From contig CAKVID010000002.1 in the NCBI GenBank assembly GCA_934754355.1, positions 186,001 to 250,000 of the forward strand: DNA of 64,000 bases, in the 5' to 3' direction. The notes under the pieces are model-generated. The model worked only from the letters and a program-made list of their open reading frames with translations, had not been told where the DNA came from and made no database searches. This stretch comes from an uncultured Clostridia bacterium (GTDB taxonomy: Bacteria; Bacillota; Clostridia; Christensenellales; UBA1242). Positions 56,642 to 64,000 of the stretch are shown piece after piece. The stretch's first letter is position 1. Each line of letters begins with the position of its first letter. The translations under genes and the position numbers were made by a program.

Positions 56642-57433
56642 CTACTTACCTATTGCGTTTTTGTAAATATCTCCCTTCTTTAGACCTTTGGCTTTCGCTA
56701 ATACTTTGGAAGCATCGGTCTTAGAAATACCCATATTCAATAAAATTTGTAAATCTTGGTCTATATCTAGGTTTGTTTCTTCCCTGTCTGGTTTATCTAC
56801 AAGGACTACAAATTCGCCTTTGATAACACCATTATACCCCATTTCTAGTGTTGTAAAAATTTTCTCTTCAAATTTCTTAGAAATTTCTCTTATTACACAA
56901 ATATTTCTATTGCCTAATACACTATATAGTTTATCCAAATCTTCAGCGAGTGAATGAGGAGAGCAATAGAAAATAAGTGAAGTTTTATAATTTTTTAGTT
57001 CATTCAATAATTCATTGCATTTAGAATTATTATCTGGCAAGAAACCAACAAATGTAAATGGTGTAGAATATCCACTCATTACAAAAGCATTAATGACTGC
57101 ACTTGCACCCGAAACAACAGTATATTCTAGTCCTTCTTCAATTAATTTTTTAACCAAAATATTACCCGGGTCACTGATTCCCGGCATACCCGCATCACTA
57201 ATTAATGCAATATCTTTGCCATTATGCAAATCTTCTATCACCTCTTCTGATGCTTTAGTTTCATTAAATTTATGATAAGACTTAAGAGGCTTTCTAATAT
57301 TATAATTATCTAGCAAAACTTTGCTTGTTCTAGTATCTTCGCATAGTATATATTCTACACTATTTAATACTTCGACTGCTCTATATGTAAATTCTTTAAG
57401 ATTACCAATAGGTGTGGCAACGATATACAACAT
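56642..57433 (-). CDS. rsmI: 16S rRNA (cytidine-1402-2'-O)-methyltransferase
   Basis: Methylates the ribose of C1402 in the ribosomal P site. A 263-residue tetrapyrrole-methylase-fold enzyme: MLYIVATPIGNLKE at the start, EDTRTSKVLLDNY, and LISDAGMPGISDPG with the SAM-binding glycine loop. I start at 57433 where the family begins; the frame extends to a TTG at 57445. The start overlaps the end of the trmN6-like gene's region by coupling. Last gene of holB-yaaT-trmN6-rsmI. Confidence 0.96.
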   Translation of the reverse strand: MLYIVATPIGNLKEFTYRAVEVLNSVEYILCEDTRTSKVLLDNYNIRKPLKSYHKFNETKASEEVIEDLHNGKDIALISDAGMPGISDPGNILVKKLIEEGLEYTVVSGASAVINAFVMSGYSTPFTFVGFLPDNNSKCNELLNELKNYKTSLIFYCSPHSLAEDLDKLYSVLGNRNICVIREISKKFEEKIFTTLEMGYNGVIKGEFVVLVDKPDREETNLDIDQDLQILLNMGISKTDASKVLAKAKGLKKGDIYKNAIGK

Positions 57434-57438
57434 AATAT

Positions 57439-58110
57439 TTACCAAAGCGAAATTTTTACTCCGCTTTTTCCTCCTTTTCTTGCTTTGACAAGCACAATAT
57501 TTGAACCTTTCTTTGACGCAATTACTTTAATCTCTTTTGGTTCTAAATTATATTTCCTACAATTAACAATTATATCTATTAGTCTATCTTCCTTATTAAC
57601 AGTATAGAATAATCCACCAAATTTAAGAAGTAAACTCGCCTCTTTGATAATTTCTTCAATAGTCACTAAAATTTCATGCTTGCATACAGCAATACTTTCT
57701 TTCTCACTTAGAAATTTGGCTGTGCCTTTGGTCTGGTAAGGTGGATTACAAGTAACTACATCGTATACTCCTCTGCCAATTTGCTCGTTAATATTCTGAA
57801 GATTAGAGCAAATTACTCTAAAATTTGTTAGTCCATTATATTCAATACTTCTTCTAGACATATCTGCTAGATACTCTTGAACTTCTACAAGTGTTACATC
57901 TTGAACTTTATTCTTTGCATTAACCAAAATTCCTACAACACCACTGCCACTACACAAATCTACGACCTTACCATAATTACTTACATGGGCAAAGTTAGCA
58001 AGTGCAACTGCATCGCTAGTAAATAAGTATTCATCGGGATTTTGGATTATATACAAATTATTAATTTGCAAATCGTCAAGACGCTCATTGTTTTTTAATA
58101 GGTTTGTCAT
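57439..58110 (-). CDS. TrmN6-like tRNA1(Val) adenine-N6 methyltransferase
   Basis: A 223-residue SAM methyltransferase (YabB in Bacillus). SAM loop VVDLCSGSGVVGILV, acidic turn TLVEVQEYLADMSRRSIEYN, and the N6-adenine catalytic motif NPPY in DVVTCNPPYQTKGTA. Homologues modify A37 of tRNA-Val in enterobacteria; the Firmicutes target is less certain. Overlaps yaaT by 26 bases and ends just before rsmI. Confidence 0.9.
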   Translation of the reverse strand: MTNLLKNNERLDDLQINNLYIIQNPDEYLFTSDAVALANFAHVSNYGKVVDLCSGSGVVGILVNAKNKVQDVTLVEVQEYLADMSRRSIEYNGLTNFRVICSNLQNINEQIGRGVYDVVTCNPPYQTKGTAKFLSEKESIAVCKHEILVTIEEIIKEASLLLKFGGLFYTVNKEDRLIDIIVNCRKYNLEPKEIKVIASKKGSNIVLVKARKGGKSGVKISLW

Positions 58111-59092
58111 ATTTTCTAAATTTCTTGTGTTTTTTATTAGGTTTTGAAGAGGTTATATTTTTATTATCTTCGTTTTTAGTATTTCTGGTTTCTTCTACTT
58201 TTTTGTTTTCTTCTATTTTCTGATTTTTAGCAGAGTTTGAACTTCTGTCTTTATTCTCTTCTTTTGCAGGTTTATTATTCTTAAATGGTGCATTATCTTT
58301 TGGCACAATTACAATTTGGTCTAGAGTATACTCATTTATTTTAGTATCGTTATCGTTCTCTATCTTCACTGTAACCAATTGTTTCAAAATGTTATTATAT
58401 ATTACACTACCTATGCCATCTGGAGTTTTCACTCTTGCATTTAATTTAGGCATCTTGCTTGATGCTTCGGCATAAAATTCATTTTCGTAAGATAGACAAC
58501 ACATTAGTCTTCCACAAATTCCACTTATTTTAGTTGGGTTTAGTGATAAGCCTTGAGTTTTAGCCATTTTGATGCTGACTTTATCGAAATCATTTAAGTA
58601 TTTCTTGCAACAACACTCTTTCCCACAGAAACCAATACCGCCAATTTTCTTGGCTTGGTCACGAATACCAATTTGTCTAAGTTCAATTCTAACTTTTAAT
58701 TGACTAGCCAAATCTTTCACCAATTCTCTAAAATCCACTCTATCTTCGCAAACATAATTAATTATTACTTTACTTCCGTCTAAAGTGTAACTAGCATCAA
58801 CTAATTTCATTTGCAAATTATATTTATGTATCAGTTCATTTGTTAAATCTACGACTTTCTTCTCTTGTTTTTTCAAATCTTCGTATTTTTTCTCATCTTC
58901 AGCAGTTACAAGTCTTAAAACTGCCACAATTTCTTCTTTATCTTCTGCATTTGTTGGTGGGCAAATATAAGCAATTTCCAAGCCTCTTACACTTTCGACT
59001 ACAACTCTATCTCCGTCTTTGTATTTATTTTCTTCAACTTCTGCGTTGTAAATCTTGCCACCTTCTACAAACTTAATGCCTATTTTTGACAT
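58085..59092 (-). CDS. ricT: PSP1-domain protein YaaT (RicT)
   Basis: A 335-residue protein with the PSP1 C-terminal domain and the cysteine cluster GFCGKECCCKKYLNDFDKVS ... GICGRLMCCLSYENEF, which in Bacillus RicT takes part in binding iron-sulfur clusters in the RicAFT complex that promotes RNase Y function, competence and sporulation. The C-terminal 80 residues are a lysine/glutamate-rich disordered tail. Overlaps holB by 13 bases and trmN6 by 26. Confidence 0.93.
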   Translation of the reverse strand: MSKIGIKFVEGGKIYNAEVEENKYKDGDRVVVESVRGLEIAYICPPTNAEDKEEIVAVLRLVTAEDEKKYEDLKKQEKKVVDLTNELIHKYNLQMKLVDASYTLDGSKVIINYVCEDRVDFRELVKDLASQLKVRIELRQIGIRDQAKKIGGIGFCGKECCCKKYLNDFDKVSIKMAKTQGLSLNPTKISGICGRLMCCLSYENEFYAEASSKMPKLNARVKTPDGIGSVIYNNILKQLVTVKIENDNDTKINEYTLDQIVIVPKDNAPFKNNKPAKEENKDRSSNSAKNQKIEENKKVEETRNTKNEDNKNITSSKPNKKHKKFRKYDKPIKKQ

Positions 59093-60051
59093 AAAAATTT
59101 AACCTCCAATATATCTAAAAGCAACTGGTCGATTACGCCAGTCATATTACAATTAAATTCCATTTTCAAATAAATTTCATTTATCTTCTTTGTTATCTTC
59201 TCTACCATTAAAGGTGAGTATATTTTGGATAACATATCATATTTACTTTTCAAGTTTTTAAAATAAATATTATCTGAACTCACACTTACAACAATATCTC
59301 TAAGCATTGAAATAAGTGTATCTAGAAAGAATGGAATATCTTTCTTAAGTGCTAGTATTCTACTAGAATAAACTAAAATATCTTTGGAAGTCTTCAAATT
59401 AATCAACATATCTGCACAAAGATTGATAATATTAATAGCGTCTTTGTTCTCAGCAATCTTAAGCGCTGTTGTTAAACTTCCATCTGCCATACAAGATATT
59501 AATTGTGCGTTATCTATTTTCTTATCTACTAGATATTTAGCAATATCTTCGCTAGCAAGCACTCTCTCTTCAATCTTCTTGGACCTACTAAGAATTGTTG
59601 GAAGCACCCCACCCAAACTAGATGATGACAAAATAAATATTACATTTTGTGGTGGTTCTTCTATTGTCTTTAGAATTTTATTCTGACCTTGAGTTGTGCA
59701 TTTATCAAAATTCTTAAGATAAAAAATTTTATATGCACTCTCCATAGGTCTAATATATGCACTCTCTACTATTTTTTCTATATCCTCTACAACCAAATTT
59801 TTATCATCTTTGGGATATACTTCCAAGTCGACCATATTGCTATGCTCAACTTTATTACAATTCACGCAATTATTACATGGAGGATTATCTCCTAAGCAAT
59901 AAATTTCTTTAATTCCAAGCATACAAAATTCGTTCAAAAGCAAATCATCTTTTGATACAATAAGATATGCATGAGATAACATTTTCTCTTTAATATCCAA
60001 AGTTAATACTTTGTGCATTTGAGACTTCAAGTATAATTCAATTAATTCCAT
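59080..60051 (-). CDS. holB: DNA polymerase III delta-prime subunit
   Basis: Part of the clamp loader at the replication fork. A 323-residue AAA+ fold protein: zinc cysteines CLGDNPPCNNCVNCNKVEH, the KILKTIEEPPQNVIFIL sensor region and PTILSRSKKIE. Like other delta-prime subunits it has no intact Walker A, so it does not hydrolyse ATP. First gene of the holB-ricT-trmN6-rsmI operon, divergent from veg. Slightly diverged N-terminus. Confidence 0.92.
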   Translation of the reverse strand: MELIELYLKSQMHKVLTLDIKEKMLSHAYLIVSKDDLLLNEFCMLGIKEIYCLGDNPPCNNCVNCNKVEHSNMVDLEVYPKDDKNLVVEDIEKIVESAYIRPMESAYKIFYLKNFDKCTTQGQNKILKTIEEPPQNVIFILSSSSLGGVLPTILSRSKKIEERVLASEDIAKYLVDKKIDNAQLISCMADGSLTTALKIAENKDAINIINLCADMLINLKTSKDILVYSSRILALKKDIPFFLDTLISMLRDIVVSVSSDNIYFKNLKSKYDMLSKIYSPLMVEKITKKINEIYLKMEFNCNMTGVIDQLLLDILEVKFLCQK

Positions 60052-60160
60052 ACTAGTATTCTAGCATATTTTCTCTTTATATTCAATCAATTGCCAAAAT
60101 ATAGATAGAATAATTTGAAATATTTTGCACACACTACCAATAAAAAAGGAGATGATACCA

Positions 60161-60397
60161 ATGAATAATGCCACCACCCTAACACAAGTAAAAGAAAAAA
60201 TCTCACAACTGCAAGGACAAAATATCCACATGAAAGTAAATAAAGGAAGAAATAAAATTGTTTCGCTTACTGCCATAATTGACAAAGTATATCCAAGTAT
60301 GTTTATTATCAATCCCACATCTACTGTCGATTTGGATAGAAAAAGTTATTCATATAATGATGTATTATGTGGGGACATCAAATTTATTGAAAATTAA
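60161..60397 (+). CDS. veg: Veg family protein
   Basis: A 78-residue small protein of the Veg family (DUF1021), which in Bacillus is highly expressed and linked to biofilm gene control and spore outgrowth. MNNATTLTQVKEKISQLQGQ, then GRNKIVSLTAIIDKVYPSMF is the SH3-like core. Start at 60161 is set by AAGGAGATGATACC; the frame to 60125 passes through that site. Divergent from holB. Confidence 0.93.
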   Translation: MNNATTLTQVKEKISQLQGQNIHMKVNKGRNKIVSLTAIIDKVYPSMFIINPTSTVDLDRKSYSYNDVLCGDIKFIEN

Positions 60398-60487
60398 TAG
60401 TTGTCATTGACTAATTCGTATTATTTTGTTAAAATAAAAAATATAATAACTTAAAATAAAATTTATTTTAACAAATAGGAGAGGTTC

Positions 60488-60751
60488 ATGCAATTCATTT
60501 TTGGATTTGTATATTCAATTTTTGGAATAGTATTTATTATTACGGTTATCTCAATTGTAACTAAGATTGTGAAAACTATTCACTCTGAAATTACAAGCGT
60601 GCAGAAACAAAATAGTGAGATAAACGAACAAAAAAATAGTCAAAATAAAGAAACAAATATTTGCAAATACTGTAATTCTAATAATGATGCAAATGCTACC
60701 AAATGTTCTAGTTGTGGAGCACCACTTAACTCTAAAGAAAATAAAAAATAA
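60488..60751 (+). CDS. membrane-anchored zinc-ribbon protein
   Basis: An 87-residue protein: one N-terminal membrane helix (FGFVYSIFGIVFIITVISIV), a polar linker, and a C-terminal zinc ribbon CKYCNSNNDANATKCSSCGA. AGGAGAGG precedes the start. Such one-helix zinc-ribbon proteins are widespread in Firmicutes; no function can be assigned. Ends in a strong terminator. Confidence 0.75.
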   Translation: MQFIFGFVYSIFGIVFIITVISIVTKIVKTIHSEITSVQKQNSEINEQKNSQNKETNICKYCNSNNDANATKCSSCGAPLNSKENKK

Positions 60752-60756
60752 CAAAT

Positions 60757-60810
60757 AAAAAATAGACATAATAAAATGCTTATATGCTAAATTATTATGT
60801 CTATTTTTTT
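60757..60810. terminator. bidirectional terminator
   Basis: A 17-bp stem: AAAAAATAGACATAATA (60757-60773) with TATTATGTCTATTTTTT (60793-60809), between convergent genes. Confidence 0.9.
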
Positions 60811-61163
60811 TACACTAATTCTAATTTGAATGCGACAACACCAAATTCTTTCTCTTCTTCTGGTGTGTAGTACGCATGATAAACTTCTTCACAAGTATCT
60901 GCTGTTGCACCCATCTCAAAGCCCAAACTTGTTAGAGATAATACACTTGCCATTTCTCTAAAAGATTGAAAGTGTTTGATATCTACTACTCTACAAACTA
61001 TCCCTTCAAATAAGTCGGGTAATTTTCTAAAAAGTATACTATCTCCTATATGAATACTTTTTCTTTTGTCATCATTTAATCTCACTTCCCAAATCTTCTG
61101 TTTGCTTTTTATTTGTTCAAAAGGAAGTTCCCTTAATTTCATTACAATCATGTTTTTCTCCAA
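60810..61163 (-). CDS. ASCH-domain protein
   Basis: A 117-residue protein with the ASCH fold: KLRELPFEQIKSKQKIWEVR LND near the start (the family's G-x-K-x-x-E-x-R region), HIGDSILFRK, and IVCRVVDIKHFQSF. ASCH proteins are predicted RNA-binding or amidohydrolase-type proteins (compare YqfB). Preceded by GGAGAAAA. Alternative start at 61151 (MIVMKLREL). Monocistronic. Confidence 0.88.
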   Translation of the reverse strand: MEKNMIVMKLRELPFEQIKSKQKIWEVRLNDDKRKSIHIGDSILFRKLPDLFEGIVCRVVDIKHFQSFREMASVLSLTSLGFEMGATADTCEEVYHAYYTPEEEKEFGVVAFKLELV

Positions 61164-61252
61164 AATACTTTAATACTATGTATTATATCCATACACTCAC
61201 TTTCTGTCAAATAATTATGAGCACTTAGCAAGAAATATATAGTTATGTGGCA

Positions 61253-61759
61253 CTAAATAAATCTACAAACCAAACAACCCACAATTGCACCTATTAAATT
61301 TGCAAGCACCCCTACAATTACAGCATATCTAAATTTAGTAATTTTGGTCTTGCTAAAATAAACTGCAGTCACATAGAAAATAGCCTCACTACAACCACAA
61401 ATCACACTCCCCGCTCTGGCTAGATAACTATCTACGCCGTAAGTCGCAAATATATTTTCTAGTACTGCAAGTGAGCCACAGCCAGAGAAATTTTTGAGTA
61501 TCACTAATTGAGATAATTCTTTGGGAATGCCAAATATTCCAAATACTGGAGACACCAAATTGGAGAACATATAACTAAGCCCACTTACTTCAAAAATCTC
61601 TAATGCAATAAAAATTGTTGCAATATATGGAAATGATGTAAGGACCAAATCAAAAGAAGTTTTAGCACCCAATACAAAACTATTATAAGTGTTATTTTTC
61701 TTAAGCAAACTATATAGCAATAATAAAATTATTAAACTTGGAATTATGTATTTACTCAT
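61253..61759 (-). CDS. spmB: spore maturation protein B
   Basis: A 168-residue integral membrane protein with nucleoside-recognition (Gate) topology: YIATIFIALEIFEVSGLSYM, KNFSGCGSLAVLENIFATYG and GSVICGCSEAIFYVTAVYF match the SpmB family. With SpmA it is required for full dehydration and heat resistance of the spore core. Its ATG overlaps the spmA stop by one base. Confidence 0.95.
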   Translation of the reverse strand: MSKYIIPSLIILLLLYSLLKKNNTYNSFVLGAKTSFDLVLTSFPYIATIFIALEIFEVSGLSYMFSNLVSPVFGIFGIPKELSQLVILKNFSGCGSLAVLENIFATYGVDSYLARAGSVICGCSEAIFYVTAVYFSKTKITKFRYAVIVGVLANLIGAIVGCLVCRFI

Positions 61760-62325
61760 TACTTATCCTTGAAAATTTTTGAAAATAATTTAACTAATAA
61801 AATGCCCGAAAGAGTGCTAGCAACAGTTGCTATAATTGTAGGCAAAATTATGCTAGATGGATTGGTGCTACCCGATGAAATTCTAAGTCCAATAATTGTA
61901 GTAGGAATTAATTGTAGACTGGTAGAATTAAGTATAATAATCATTATCATGCTGGCTGTAGCATACTTACCCATACCATCATACAGTCCATAAATTGCAT
62001 TCATTCCACTAGGAGTACTTGCATTGCCCATGCCTAGCAAATTACTTGTAATATTAATTGCAATTTGATTTTCTGTATACTCATCTGTTTGTCCAAATAG
62101 TTTACGAATAATGGGTCTAAATAATTTACTTAATTTTTTATCCAATCCCGTTTCTTCAACTATCTTGAGTATCCCAAGCCAAAGAGTATATATCCCCCAA
62201 AGTTTAAGAGTAAGAGATATTGCTTTGTTTCCGCCATCTACTAGCGCTGTCATTGTTGCATCTACATTATTTAGAAGCAATAGTCCCATACCAATAAGCA
62301 TAACGGTTGTCCACACGAAATTCAT
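61759..62325 (-). CDS. spmA: spore maturation protein A
   Basis: A 188-residue membrane protein, partner of SpmB. Family marks: NKAISLTLKLWGIYTLWLGI, the conserved NITSNLLGMGNASTPSGMNA and NSTSLQLIPTTIIGLR. Same Gate-type superfamily as SpmB and YlbJ. First gene of the spmA-spmB operon and divergent from metG. Confidence 0.96.
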   Translation of the reverse strand: MNFVWTTVMLIGMGLLLLNNVDATMTALVDGGNKAISLTLKLWGIYTLWLGILKIVEETGLDKKLSKLFRPIIRKLFGQTDEYTENQIAINITSNLLGMGNASTPSGMNAIYGLYDGMGKYATASMIMIIILNSTSLQLIPTTIIGLRISSGSTNPSSIILPTIIATVASTLSGILLVKLFSKIFKDK

Positions 62326-62355
62326 AAGTACCCTCGTATTTTTTGAAAATTTGTC

Positions 62356-62384
62356 TTTACAAAAAAGACTACATAATGTATACT
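62356..62384 (+). promoter_or_regulatory. metG promoter
   Basis: TTTACA (62356-62361), 17 bp, TATACT (62379-62384), about 98 bases before the start. No T-box motif is seen in the leader. Confidence 0.6.
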
Positions 62385-62481
62385 TTCTATGTATTTATTA
62401 TTATTAATTATATATATGTGGCAATTAGATTTTTTAGAAATAATTTCTATTAAATTAACTCAAGTTCACATTGGAGGAATT

Positions 62482-64000
62482 ATGAAAGACAAAAAGAATT
62501 ATTATATAACCACACCAATTTATTATGCTAGTGGCAAATTAACTGTAGGACATTGCTATAGTACTGTATTTGCAGATATTTGTGCTAGATGGCATAGACT
62601 AGAAGGAGACAATGTATTCTTTGCTACAGGTAGTGACGAACATGGATTGAAGATTGCCAGAGTTGCCGAACAAAATGGTCTAACCCCTAAGCAATTTGTA
62701 GATAAAACAGTTGCCGACTTCAAAGATATTTGGTCAAGACTGGGCATTACTTATGATAGTTTCATTAGAACTACTGATGAAGAACACATCGCTCTTGTTA
62801 AGTATGTATATGACAAACTTTATAATGCGGGCGATATATATCTTGGCAAATATCAAGGATTGTATTGCGTGCCATGCGAGACATTCTTTACAGAGAGCCA
62901 ATTAGTAAATGGCAATTGCCCAGATTGTGGCAGACCAGTAGAACATACTGAAGAGGAATGTTATTTCTTAAGACTAAGCAAATACCAGAAATTTTTGGAA
63001 GACCATTTCAAAGAAAATCCAAATTTCTTAGTTCCAGAAAGCAGAAAGAATGAAATATTCAATAACTTTATCAAACCCGGAATTTCTGACCTATGCGTAT
63101 CTAGAACAACATTTGATTGGGGTATCAAACTTCCATTTAATGATAAACATGTAGCATATGTTTGGATTGATGCTCTTCTTAATTATCTATCTGTACTTGG
63201 ATATAATACAAATCATGATGATAATTACAAGAAATTCTGGCCTTGTGATGTTCATGTAGTCGGCAGAGACATTACTAGGTTTCATGCAATTATTTGGCCA
63301 ATTCTTCTAAAAATGCTTGATTTACCTCTTCCAAAACAAATTCATTCAACTGGATTTATAACTCTAAAGGGAGATAAAATTAGTAAATCTAAGAGTAACG
63401 GATTTAATCCTCTAAATTTGGTGGATAGATATGGCGCAGATGCTCTTAGATATTATCTAGCAAAACTTGGCCCAATTTTTAGTGACAGTCCTTACACCGC
63501 CGAACAATTTGTAAATACTGTTAATAGTGATTTGTGTAATGATTTGGGCAACTTAGTTAGCAGAACTCTTGCAATGATTACTCAATACAATAATCAAATT
63601 GTACCTAAGCCAGAAGTTTGGGATAAAGAAGAAGAAAATATAGAAGAAATTTGCAATAATCTACTAAATAAATGTAGAGAACATATGCAAGAAGAAAGAA
63701 TAGATTTGCTTGCAAATGAAATATTCTCTGTAATTAGAAGTGCCAATAAGTATATTGACATCACTGAGCCATGGAGACTAGCCAAAGACCCAGAGAAGAA
63801 AGGTAAACTTAACACCGTTCTATACACTCTTAGCGAAACTCTAAGAATTGTTACAACTCTTCTACAAAGTATTATGTTTGAAATCCCAAGCAAAATCTTT
63901 GATAAATTTGGAATTAAAGACAATTTAAGAACAATAGATAGCGTTGCTAAATTTAGCAAAGAAAATTATGGCAACACTGTCAACAAAGGAGATAATCTAT
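62482..64000 (+). CDS. metG: methionyl-tRNA synthetase (3' part missing)
   Basis: Charges tRNA-Met, including the elongator tRNA modified by TmcAL. About 506 codons are present; the frame runs off the window. It shows the HIGH-type motif in SGKLTVGHCYS, zinc cysteines YCVPCE and CPDCGR, WIDALLNYLSVLGY, and GDKISKSKSNG (KMSKS). The anticodon-binding domain follows. GGAGG lies before ATG 62482. Whether a C-terminal EMAP domain is present cannot be seen. Confidence 0.96.
   Translation, partial: MKDKKNYYITTPIYYASGKLTVGHCYSTVFADICARWHRLEGDNVFFATGSDEHGLKIARVAEQNGLTPKQFVDKTVADFKDIWSRLGITYDSFIRTTDEEHIALVKYVYDKLYNAGDIYLGKYQGLYCVPCETFFTESQLVNGNCPDCGRPVEHTEEECYFLRLSKYQKFLEDHFKENPNFLVPESRKNEIFNNFIKPGISDLCVSRTTFDWGIKLPFNDKHVAYVWIDALLNYLSVLGYNTNHDDNYKKFWPCDVHVVGRDITRFHAIIWPILLKMLDLPLPKQIHSTGFITLKGDKISKSKSNGFNPLNLVDRYGADALRYYLAKLGPIFSDSPYTAEQFVNTVNSDLCNDLGNLVSRTLAMITQYNNQIVPKPEVWDKEEENIEEICNNLLNKCREHMQEERIDLLANEIFSVIRSANKYIDITEPWRLAKDPEKKGKLNTVLYTLSETLRIVTTLLQSIMFEIPSKIFDKFGIKDNLRTIDSVAKFSKENYGNTVNKGDNL

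Noticed and set aside
60061..60318. Minus-strand ORF between holB and veg
   Set aside because: It lies opposite veg and its ribosome site; composition is typical of a shadow frame.

Overview
The window is AT-rich bacterial chromosome with strong Shine-Dalgarno sequences and many short intrinsic terminators. It carries an endospore-former's gene set: spoIIR, sleB-ypeB, spmA-spmB, ylbJ and a DUF3794/LysM spore-coat protein. It also has the Firmicutes neighbourhoods pta-ackA-rpmF-plsX, ylbJ/patatin/tmcAL and holB-yaaT-trmN6-rsmI, plus DUF4364 and TSCPD proteins typical of Clostridia. I read it as a low-GC spore-forming Clostridia lineage, probably an uncultured anaerobe (rubrerythrin, acetate kinase). 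Species cannot be told from the sequence.

Host left part, 1-21150. plsX (cut by the window edge), rpmF, ackA and pta lie on the minus strand. A divergent XRE regulator/SLOG-protein pair is inserted between rpmF and plsX. TmcAL, a patatin-like hydrolase and YlbJ follow. Next come a hypothetical gene, DUF4364 with three 33-bp tandem hairpin repeats over its 3' end, a TSCPD protein and a small HEPN-like protein. A lipoprotein/XRE pair has clear operators. Then valS, a NitT/TauT-type ABC transporter, three membrane-protein genes and a 27-codon microgene.

Integrated element, 21153-39687, about 18.5 kb. It is bounded by a 25-bp direct repeat of the 3' end of tRNA-Arg(ACG) and by paired octamers near each end that look like integrase arm sites. 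It encodes a tyrosine integrase, an XRE repressor, a rolling-circle HUH Rep, a Zot/pI-family ATPase, tiny one-helix proteins, and large membrane-anchored coiled-coil or beta-repeat proteins. The order coat-like, exported proteins, pVI-like, Zot matches a filamentous-phage (inovirus) morphogenesis module, so I call it a large inovirus-like prophage. Noncoding structures include a nested hairpin between the Zot and Rep modules (candidate origin or packaging signal), a promoter-plus-three-way-junction RNA of about 69 nt, and a 238-nt structured block with two tRNA-like folds.

Host right part, 39688-64000. tRNA-Arg, rubrerythrin, a zinc-ribbon membrane protein, a large lipoprotein and an rRNA-methyltransferase-like protein come first. 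Then cysS under an apparently autoregulated MarR gene, pyk, the spore-germination block spoIIR-sleB-ypeB, the DUF3794/LysM protein, deoB-deoD, cysE, an intergenic repeat cluster and tRNA-Ser(CGA). The window closes with holB-yaaT-trmN6-rsmI, veg, an ASCH protein, spmA-spmB and the 5' part of metG. The 80-bp intergenic repeat before tRNA-Ser recurs near position 7670.
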